21,516 nucleotides of DNA. Source: an uncultured Prevotella sp. (GTDB lineage Bacteria; Bacteroidota; Bacteroidia; Bacteroidales; Bacteroidaceae). The DNA lies in contig USHW01000038.1 of NCBI GenBank assembly GCA_900554545.1, positions 1-21,516 on the forward strand. The letters run 5' to 3'. Position numbers and translations under genes: made by a program. How positions within the stretch are numbered: the first letter of the stretch is position 1; every line of letters starts with the position of its first letter. This document shows, piece by piece, positions 6,216 through 12,666 of this stretch. The notes below the pieces were generated by a model. That model did no database searches, was not told where the DNA came from, and saw only the letters and a program-made list of their open reading frames with translations.

Positions 6216-8129
6216 ATGATGAAAAGAAACCTTCTTTTGGCGTTAGCCTTGGCGGTAGTGGCAGGCGCATGGGCGGCCGGTTTGGGCGGAGTTGTTACAT
6301 CGCCCGGCGGCAATCTGGCCTTCAGCATGGAACAACGGGGCGGCAAACTACTTTACAACATAACATATAAGGGCAAGGCCGTGGTGACTGGAGGCCAGCT
6401 CGGAGTGAGCATTGACAACCATCTGGTGGAGTCGGCGATGGGCATTCCCACCGACACCGCAGCCCTGTGGACAGAGCATTTGCGGCTTACCGGCATCGAC
6501 ACCTTGTCGGTTGACACGGTGTGGACGCCCGTCTACGGCGAGAACGGCCGCATACGCGACCGCTACCGCCAGTGTACTTACCACTTCATAAAGGGCGGCG
6601 ACGAGGGCGAAGACAGCGGAGGATACAACAAGAGGCGGCAATACCTGTTCGACATCGTGGTGAGAGCTTACGACGAAGGCATCGCCCTGCGCTACCATTT
6701 CCCCGAAGCAAGCAACGGACTCTTCATGCACATAACCGGCGATTTGACATCGTTCGCATTTGCACCGGGCGCGAAAGCCCTGCACTCCGCATGGGCGCAA
6801 GGGCCTTGTTCGTGGGTGAACCTTGAGCCGGAGGCATGGAGCGATGAGAGCGAAAGGCCGCTTTACATGGAGTTGGAGAACGGACTGAAGGTGGTGTTGG
6901 CCGAAGCCGGGCTTCACGATTTTGTGCGCGGAAAGCTCAAGTTGCAGCGTGACAACGTGTTGCAGATGGCGATGTACGGCAGCGCTGACATCATAACGCC
7001 CTACGACATGCCGTGGCGTGTCGTCATGGTGGGCGAAAAGGCTGTTGACTTAATCAACAACAAGCAGTTAATACTCAACCTCAACGAGCCTTGCCGGATA
7101 ACGGACACAAGCTTCATCAAGCCTGGCAAGGCTTTCCGTTCGGGTCAGCTTGACGACAAGAGCATACGCGCGAGCATAGATTTCGCCGCCGATTTCGGCA
7201 TTGAATACGTCGAGTTGGATGCCGGATGGTACGGCCCGGAGATGAAAGTAAGTTCGTCTGCGCTCGAAGTGGCGGCCAACCGCGACTTCTCAATGCCTGA
7301 CTTGTGCCGCTATGCGGCGTCGAAGGGTGTCGGAATATGGGTGTATGTGAACCAGCGCGCGCTGTACAACCAGCTTGACAGCATCCTGCCGCTGTATAAA
7401 AAGTGGGGAGTCAAGGGACTGAAGTTCGGCTTTGTGCAGGTGGGCGGCCAGAAGTGGACTGACTGGCTGCACCGCGCGGTGGAGAAATGCGCCGCCTACG
7501 GGCTGATGGTTGACATCCACGACGAGTACCGCCCGACGGGATGGAGCCGCACTTACCCAAACCTTATGACGCAGGAGGGCGTGCGCGGCAACGAGGAAAT
7601 GCCCGACGCATGGAGCAACACCGTGCTGCCGTTCACGCGGTATGTGGCCGGGCCGGCCGACTATACGCTGTGTTACTTCAACACGAGGGTGAAAAACACC
7701 AAGGCACACCAGCTTGCCATGGCCGTGGTTTACTACAGTCCGTTGCAGTTCCTGTTCTGGTATGACAAGCCCGACGCCTACCGCGGCGAGGCGGAACTCG
7801 ACTTCTGGAAGCACTGCCCCACAGTGTGGGACGAGAGCATAGCCCTCGACGGCGCGCCGGGAGAATACATCGTGCAGGCGCGCAGGAGCGGAACGGAGTG
7901 GTATGTGGGCGCGATGAACGGCACGGAAGGCCGCGACATTGTGCTTGACACGTCGGCGTTTACTGAAAAAGGAAAGAAATACAAGGTAGAGATTTACACA
8001 GACGACCCGTCGCTGAAGACGCGCACCAACGTTCGTTCAATGGTCAAGACCGTGAAGGGCGGCAAGCCGATGAAGCTTAGTTTGCTGCCTTCGGGAGGGG
8101 CTGCGCTGCGCTTTGTGCCAATAGACTGA
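6216..8129 (+). CDS. Glycoside hydrolase family 97 (alpha-glucosidase/alpha-galactosidase type)
   Basis: A 637-residue protein with signal peptide MMKRNLLLALALAVVAGAWA (a second ATG at 6219 is equally possible). It has the three-part GH97 form: N-terminal beta-sandwich (about 25-280), catalytic TIM barrel (about 300-540; ELDAGWYGPE, then DIHDEYRPTG at 433-442 and EGVRGNEE at 454-461) and a short C-terminal beta domain. In retaining GH97 enzymes the nucleophile is an Asp in a KVDF-like motif. Here the motif reads KFGF with Gly405, as in the inverting SusB-type branch, where Glu residues on the barrel act as base with a calcium ion. It probably removes alpha-linked sugars from imported oligosaccharides in the periplasm. 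The linkage cannot be told from sequence. Confidence 0.92.
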   Translation: MMKRNLLLALALAVVAGAWAAGLGGVVTSPGGNLAFSMEQRGGKLLYNITYKGKAVVTGGQLGVSIDNHLVESAMGIPTDTAALWTEHLRLTGIDTLSVDTVWTPVYGENGRIRDRYRQCTYHFIKGGDEGEDSGGYNKRRQYLFDIVVRAYDEGIALRYHFPEASNGLFMHITGDLTSFAFAPGAKALHSAWAQGPCSWVNLEPEAWSDESERPLYMELENGLKVVLAEAGLHDFVRGKLKLQRDNVLQMAMYGSADIITPYDMPWRVVMVGEKAVDLINNKQLILNLNEPCRITDTSFIKPGKAFRSGQLDDKSIRASIDFAADFGIEYVELDAGWYGPEMKVSSSALEVAANRDFSMPDLCRYAASKGVGIWVYVNQRALYNQLDSILPLYKKWGVKGLKFGFVQVGGQKWTDWLHRAVEKCAAYGLMVDIHDEYRPTGWSRTYPNLMTQEGVRGNEEMPDAWSNTVLPFTRYVAGPADYTLCYFNTRVKNTKAHQLAMAVVYYSPLQFLFWYDKPDAYRGEAELDFWKHCPTVWDESIALDGAPGEYIVQARRSGTEWYVGAMNGTEGRDIVLDTSAFTEKGKKYKVEIYTDDPSLKTRTNVRSMVKTVKGGKPMKLSLLPSGGAALRFVPID

Positions 8130-8130
8130 T

Positions 8131-8375
8131 ATCCAACGAGTTACAAAAGGCTACCTTTTGCGATGCAAAAGGTGGCCTTTTAGCGTATAAAAGGTGGCCT
8201 TTTACCTTCCAATTTGCCGTGTTTTGAATTGAGAATTGATAATGGGGAATTGATAATTATGATTTGCCTTGTTGGCAGACTGCCTTGAAGGAAATCATAA
8301 TTTTTCATTTTTCATTTTTAATTTTTAATTAAAAAACAGGCCCACCCCAGCCCTCCCGAAGGGTGGGAGCTTGAT
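8131..8375. repeat. Composite intergenic repeat, copy 2 (245 bp, inverted to copy 1)
   Basis: It begins 1 bp after the GH97 stop codon. Modules lie at 8145-8159, 8167-8181 and 8189-8203 (22-bp period). These are followed by AATTGAGAATT-type direct motifs, a stem-loop with perfect 10-bp arms ATTATGATTT (8256-8265) and AAATCATAAT (8292-8301), a long AT-rich stretch, and a CCCTCCC-GAA-GGGTGGG hairpin (8351-8367). The outer boundary ATCCAACGAGTTAC is identical to copy 1. It may end the lyase-GH97 transcript. The following 8376-8524 is AT-rich and shows no gene. Confidence 0.85.
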
Positions 8376-8524
8376 GTGCTTTTGCCAATTGGCCTTATTT
8401 GCCTTATCAGTCTTGTCTGTCCTATTCAGCAGATAGGCCAAATCAACTATCCAAATATGCACAACCAAATCCTCATTTTGTTCTTTTTTTCTAATGCGTA
8501 ATGCCTCTTTTTACATTTTTTTTG

Positions 8525-8532
8525 TATTTTTG
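8525..8532 (+). promoter_or_regulatory. Possible -7 box of the sensor-regulator gene
   Basis: TATTTTTG fits TAnnTTTG, but no TTTG lies at the expected distance upstream. It ends 6 bp before ATG 8539, so if it is used the mRNA would be almost leaderless, or translation would start further in (for example ATG 8575). Confidence 0.35.
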
Positions 8533-8538
8533 CTACGT

Positions 8539-11334
8539 ATGAAATTAGTAAATGTCTCATTGCGGTTAGCCGTCATGCTGCTTTCATTATTCCTCTTGCC
8601 TCTGCCGCGTATGTGGGCCGACATATACAGCGGAGAGGTGATGGAGTATGTCAACAAGGAGAAAGGGCTGTACGGCGAGACGGTGTCGAAAATCATGGCG
8701 GACACCGACGGGCGCATCTGGATTGCCACCAACGACGGCGTGTGCCTTTATAACGGCATGAAAATCACCGCGTTTCCCATTCCCGGCAGCGGCGAGGGGC
8801 ACAACTATACATACGACCTTACCATACACGGAGGCAAGGCCATATACGCCGCTACGGGGCAAGGCGTGTTCAGGATGAGACCCGAAGACAACGGGTTTAT
8901 CCGCGTGCTGCCGTCAATAAAGCGCGCCGAGGCGGTGCTCTCGGCCGGAGGCGTGCTCTTCGTAGGCAACCGCGACGGCCTCCACATCAGCCGTGGCGGC
9001 CAGGTAAGGACTGTTACCGTAGGCTCGACTCCGCTCGGAATAGAGAACGGAGTGCGTGACATCAGGCAGGGCGGAGACGGCGGAATATGGTTCATAAGCC
9101 GCTATGCGCTCAACCGGTACGACGTGAAGACGGCCAAGGTGAAGAGCTACAACCTGCAACCCATGCTGCCGCAGCGCGCCGCACTGTCGCATTTGGCCGT
9201 CAGCGGAGACAGGTTTTTCATAGGGACAAAGAACAACGGGCTGTACGTGTTCACCCCGAAAACAAACGAGATGACGAAGGTTGAGGGCGTGGGCAACATA
9301 GTAACGTCGCTGTACAACGCGCCGCAGGGACGCATCACGGCCAGCTGCGACGGCACCGGGGCTTTCCTCATAGACGGCAGGACGGGGCAGGTAATCGACC
9401 GCTACGGCACGCGCGGCGACAAGGCTCACCGACTGCCTACCAACGCAGTGTACTGTTTCATGCGCGACAGGAATGGCGTTGACTGGTTCGGTTTTTACCG
9501 TTACGGCATGGCTTACACCTATCACAGCGGCGACTTGTTCAAGACCTACTCCACAAAGGGCTTCACCACCGAGGGGCTTGACGTGCGCAGTGTGCTCGTA
9601 AGGGGGCGGCACAAGGTGATAGGAACCACCGACGGCCTGTACATAACCGACGAGGAAAACGGCCGGGTGAGCCACTTTACGCCCGAAGAGATGGGCGGCG
9701 CGCACATAATATCGACCCTGGCTTACTTCAACGGCTACTATTACGCAGGCTCGTATGACGCCGGGCTGCACCGCATCAATGCCGCCACGCTGACCGCGGA
9801 GCCTATTCCGGGCGAGCCGCTGCTGGCCTATACCACCATAGGAGTGCTGCAAGTGAACGACAAGGAAAACCGGCTGTGGATAGGAACGAGCGAGGGTGCG
9901 TTCGTGATTGACGGCCAGGGGCGCATCACCCGGTACACGGAGGACAACTCGCGCATCGTGAGCAACACCATCTCGAGCGCCTGTTTCCTCGACAACGGGG
10001 CAGGATGGCTGGGCGGGCCGGGCGGCCTTTGCCTCTACACTTCGGCCTCGGGACAGTTTGAGAAGGCCAACTTCCCGGCTGATTTCTTCAACAAGGAGAA
10101 CATGCGGGAAATCAGGCAGGGGCACGGCGGACTGTATTTCTTCAACACGACGGCGGCCGTTTATTATTCAGACTGGGCATTGCGGCGCTACGGACGGCTC
10201 GAACTGCCGCGCTATCTCGCACTGGTTGACAAGGTTTCGTTCCTCGACGACCTTACGGGCAACTACTGGATAGTGACCGACGAGGGGCTGTTCTGCTACG
10301 ACTACAAGGCCGGCAACCTGTTCCACTTCGGTTGCGGAGAAGGCTTCAGGTGCCAGCTTGTGTTCGGAAAGGTTGTATTCGACGGCAAGGACACCATCTA
10401 CTTGGGCACTTCAAACGGGCTGATGTATGTCAGTTTGAAGGACTTTCGCAGCTGGCAGAAGCGTTCCAACTACACCGTGTCGCTGTTCGACGTGACCATA
10501 AACGGCGTTCCCGTGACGAGCGGTTACGAGAAGAACCTGAACGACGGCACGCCAGCCACGCTGCCGTGGAACATTGTTTCGGCCACGCTTGCCGTGAAAC
10601 CGTGCCTCAACGACTACTCGCGCCACTACGGGAGGATGTACGAATACCGCGTTGACGGCGAAGGAGAGTGGAATGTTGTGAAGTCGGGCGAGGGCATATC
10701 GGTAAGCGGACTGTCGCTTGGCAACCACACCTTGCAGTTGAGGCTGGCCGGAGTGGCGGCCACGATGAGGACATATAACATAAAGGTTGTGCCATCGTGG
10801 GCGGCCATTGCCGAGCTGTTTCTGCTCCTATTGGCCGCAGGCGGCATGGTTTGGCGGTACAGATGGCGGCGTAGGGCGCGCTTGATTGCCGCACAACAGG
10901 CTGCGGACGGAACCGCAATCCCGTCTTCAGGACAGCCGGCCAGGGGCGATGCGCACAAGTATGAGCGCGTAAAACTCGACGAGGAGGAGTGCGAACGCAT
11001 AGTGCGCCGCATGAAGGCGCTGATTGAGAAGAGCAAGATGTACACCAATCCCGACCTGAAGATGAGCGAGGTGGCCGACCGCCTGCACCTCTCGGCCAGC
11101 AAACTGTCGCAGGTGTTCAACCTGTATATGAAGGAAAACTACTACGACTTCATCAACCGTTACCGCATAGAGGAGTTCAAGCGGCTCATCGCCGCAGGCG
11201 AGTATGAGCGTTACACGCTGACGGCTTTGAGCGAGAAGTGCGGTTTCAAGAAGTCAACTTTCTTCACGTCGTTTCGCAAGTTTGAGGGCATGACGCCTAC
11301 AGAATACCTTAAAAAGAAGGGCATCGGCGTATAG
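8539..11334 (+). CDS. Membrane-spanning beta-propeller sensor fused to AraC-type DNA-binding domain
   Basis: ATG 8539 gives 931 residues starting with a signal sequence or anchor (MKLVNVSLRLAVMLLSLFLL); ATG 8494 adds 15 unlikely residues. The periplasmic part (about 27-750) has repeated propeller blades of the two-component-regulator type (DGRIWIATNDGV, NRLWIGTSEGAF, TIYLGTSNGLM) and a Y_Y_Y-like Ig fold before one membrane helix (about 754-773). It then goes, through an Arg-rich and a low-complexity linker, straight to an AraC helix-turn-helix pair (about 829-928; MSEVADRLHLSASKLSQVF and LTALSEKCGFKKSTFFTSFRKFEGMTPTEYL). Hybrid two-component regulators of Bacteroidetes have a histidine kinase and receiver between these parts. 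Both are absent here, with no frameshift, so signalling must be direct. Probably controls the surrounding utilisation locus. Confidence 0.9.
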   Translation: MKLVNVSLRLAVMLLSLFLLPLPRMWADIYSGEVMEYVNKEKGLYGETVSKIMADTDGRIWIATNDGVCLYNGMKITAFPIPGSGEGHNYTYDLTIHGGKAIYAATGQGVFRMRPEDNGFIRVLPSIKRAEAVLSAGGVLFVGNRDGLHISRGGQVRTVTVGSTPLGIENGVRDIRQGGDGGIWFISRYALNRYDVKTAKVKSYNLQPMLPQRAALSHLAVSGDRFFIGTKNNGLYVFTPKTNEMTKVEGVGNIVTSLYNAPQGRITASCDGTGAFLIDGRTGQVIDRYGTRGDKAHRLPTNAVYCFMRDRNGVDWFGFYRYGMAYTYHSGDLFKTYSTKGFTTEGLDVRSVLVRGRHKVIGTTDGLYITDEENGRVSHFTPEEMGGAHIISTLAYFNGYYYAGSYDAGLHRINAATLTAEPIPGEPLLAYTTIGVLQVNDKENRLWIGTSEGAFVIDGQGRITRYTEDNSRIVSNTISSACFLDNGAGWLGGPGGLCLYTSASGQFEKANFPADFFNKENMREIRQGHGGLYFFNTTAAVYYSDWALRRYGRLELPRYLALVDKVSFLDDLTGNYWIVTDEGLFCYDYKAGNLFHFGCGEGFRCQLVFGKVVFDGKDTIYLGTSNGLMYVSLKDFRSWQKRSNYTVSLFDVTINGVPVTSGYEKNLNDGTPATLPWNIVSATLAVKPCLNDYSRHYGRMYEYRVDGEGEWNVVKSGEGISVSGLSLGNHTLQLRLAGVAATMRTYNIKVVPSWAAIAELFLLLLAAGGMVWRYRWRRRARLIAAQQAADGTAIPSSGQPARGDAHKYERVKLDEEECERIVRRMKALIEKSKMYTNPDLKMSEVADRLHLSASKLSQVFNLYMKENYYDFINRYRIEEFKRLIAAGEYERYTLTALSEKCGFKKSTFFTSFRKFEGMTPTEYLKKKGIGV

Positions 11335-11419
11335 TCCGGCCGCCGTTCTTTGCCCATTCCGCGCCTTCCGGCATAGTGGCTTGTGTGGGTTCGGTATAAG
11401 AGAACGCTTTGTAGGAACG

Positions 11420-11810
11420 TTATTTTAATTGAAAATTGAGAATGGGGAATTGAGAATTATGATTTGCCTTGTTGGCAGACAACCTAAGATAATCATTATT
11501 CTCACGTGAATTCGGTATAGGCACCCACTTTTTGTATGGACATAATTTATTATGTCCGCACGTTCTGAAAGAACGTATCTGCTTGGCATTACTTGCTTTA
11601 TACGCCTCTTCGCGGCGTTCGGACATAATGAGCCGAAGGTCAGCGAAAGCTAATTATGTCCCTACAAAGGGTATGTGTTTATACCGAACTCACGTTAGTT
11701 CTCAATTCCATATTCTCCATTCTCAATTTAAAAGGCGGCAAATTGCAATGTAAAAGGCCGTCTTTTACACGCCAAAAGGCCACCTTTTGCAACGCAAAAG
11801 GTGGCCTTTT
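11420..11810. repeat. Rearranged composite repeat with module array
   Basis: The left part (11420-11500) matches the AATTGAGAATT / ATGATTTGCCTTGTTGGCAGA section of composite copy 2. The right part (11696-11810) matches the opposite orientation (as copy 1), with modules at 11730-11744 (degenerate), 11752-11766, 11774-11788 and 11796-11810, again at 22-bp period. The two halves are separated by a different inverted-repeat element (11504-11695). It fills much of the gap between the sensor gene and the sigma-SusC operon; no protein-coding gene is credible here. Confidence 0.75.
11504..11695. repeat. MITE-like element with imperfect 44-bp terminal inverted repeats
   Basis: The ends 11504-11547 and 11652-11695 are imperfect inverted repeats (both begin ACGTGA/GTTCGGTATA-like and finish GGACATAATT on their inner sides). 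Inside are a perfect palindrome (11538-11557, GGACATAAT arms) and a 7-bp hairpin, ACGTTCT-GAA-AGAACGT (11560-11576). It is non-coding, about 190 bp, and splits a composite repeat. No clear target duplication was found, so movement is not shown. Confidence 0.55.
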
Positions 11811-11896
11811 GGATTTCCATTGAAAACTTTTCATTCAGCCGTCGGTTGCCGGTCTTTGCAGCGGAGAAGCTTCGGAAGCTTCACAACGGCCGCAAA

Positions 11897-11988
11897 CCGC
11901 TTAAAATCTTACGCCCTTTCATTCTGTCTAATTTAGACAAATATGGCACATATTGTTGATAATCAGATGATTATTGCGTTTTAAGCGG
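11897..11988. promoter_or_regulatory. Nested inverted repeats upstream of the sigma-SusC promoter
   Basis: Perfect 10-bp arms CCGCTTAAAA (11897-11906) and TTTTAAGCGG (11979-11988) enclose two palindromes, TGTCTAATTTAGACA (11925-11939) and ATAATCAGATGATTAT (11959-11974). The set ends 37 bp upstream of the -33 box. It is a candidate binding region for the AraC-type sensor or another regulator of the transport operon; the binding protein is inferred from neighbourhood only. Confidence 0.5.
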
Positions 11989-12025
11989 AAGTCTAAAACA
12001 GGTGGCTGCATACACTTAAAAATCA

Positions 12026-12057
12026 TTTGACATATATCAATTTTCGCAATAACTTTG
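12026..12057 (+). promoter_or_regulatory. Bacteroidetes-type promoter of the sigma-SusC-SusD operon
   Basis: TTTG (12026-12029), a 20-nt spacer, and TAACTTTG (12050-12057) match the housekeeping consensus fully. Transcription should begin near 12063-12065, about 31 nt ahead of the sigma start codon. This implies that the operon is first switched on by the main sigma factor rather than by its own ECF product alone. Confidence 0.7.
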
Positions 12058-12076
12058 CCGCCGAAGACAATTCACC

Positions 12077-12094
12077 ATGAAAACTTTACCGTGA
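12077..12094 (+). other. Five-codon leader ORF abutting the sigma start
   Basis: ATGAAAACTTTACCGTGA encodes MKTLP and its stop codon is directly followed by the sigma ATG at 12095. It lies inside the predicted 5' leader. A ribosome ending here could restart at the sigma codon. A chance ATG is possible. Confidence 0.35.
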
Positions 12095-12613
12095 ATGGAA
12101 ACAACAGTCAAATGTATCAATCATGAAGTTGTAGCCTCTATATATAAGAGGTGTTATGGCAAGCTGCTGGCATACTTGGCAGGCTGCACTCACGACACGA
12201 TGGATGCGGAGGACATGGCGCAGGACATTTTTGTCAAGATGCTTTCCATCGGCGTCGTCACAGAAGCCACGGCGGAGGCCCTGCTGTTCGTCATGGCGCG
12301 GCGCATGGTCATCGACGACGCGCGCCACAAGGCTTTCGTGCGTCAGGGAATGAAGCAACTGGCCTGCACGGTGTCGCAGTATGACACGCACTCCGTGGCG
12401 AGGCGGCTCGAGGTGGACGAACTGCTGGAACGCGAGCGCGCCGTACTGGCCCGCATGGCGCCCAAGCGCGCCCGTGTGTACGAGATGTACAGGCACGAGG
12501 AACTGTCGGCCAAGGAGATTGCGGCGCGCCTCGACATAAGCCGCCGCACAGTGGAGACGCACATCTATCTGTCTACAAAGGAGATGAAGCGGCAGATGCA
12601 CGGCATCGTATGA
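12095..12613 (+). CDS. ECF-type RNA polymerase sigma factor leading the SusC/SusD operon
   Basis: A 172-residue protein. Region 2 is at about residues 10-75 (MDAEDMAQDIFVKML is the core-binding and -10 part) and region 4 at about 105-168 (LARMAPKRARVYEMYRHEELSAKEIAARLDI, then SRRTVETHI). The linker is short. It heads an operon with susC, whose open frame overlaps this stop by an ATGA at 12610. Such sigma genes in Bacteroidetes are usually followed by a FecR-type anti-sigma gene and a transporter with an N-terminal signalling (STN) domain. Neither is present here, so how its activity is held back is not evident. Region 2 is less canonical than in the sigma at 2275-2784. Confidence 0.87.
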   Translation: METTVKCINHEVVASIYKRCYGKLLAYLAGCTHDTMDAEDMAQDIFVKMLSIGVVTEATAEALLFVMARRMVIDDARHKAFVRQGMKQLACTVSQYDTHSVARRLEVDELLERERAVLARMAPKRARVYEMYRHEELSAKEIAARLDISRRTVETHIYLSTKEMKRQMHGIV

Positions 12614-12666
12614 AAATCGGAATTACAAGCCTAAATCAATTTAATCAAGTTTTAATAGTAGCATCT

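Noticed and set aside
8494..8538. Upstream start codon of the sensor gene
   Set aside because: It would add 15 residues in front of a good signal sequence and would lie upstream of the only promoter-like box.
8914..10125. Long antisense open frame (403 codons) opposite the sensor gene
   Set aside because: It is a shadow of the propeller coding sequence; the product has no recognisable domain.
8539..11334. Classical hybrid two-component system
   Set aside because: No HisKA H-box, no ATPase N/G boxes and no receiver aspartate region lie between the membrane helix and the AraC domain.
11532..11753. Short frames on both strands in the sensor-sigma gap
   Set aside because: They are translations of the inverted-repeat element and have no independent support.
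12610..12666. ATG overlapping the sigma stop as the susC start
   Set aside because: It places 19 polar residues before a typical signal peptide that begins at 12667. The overlap may still matter for coupling.
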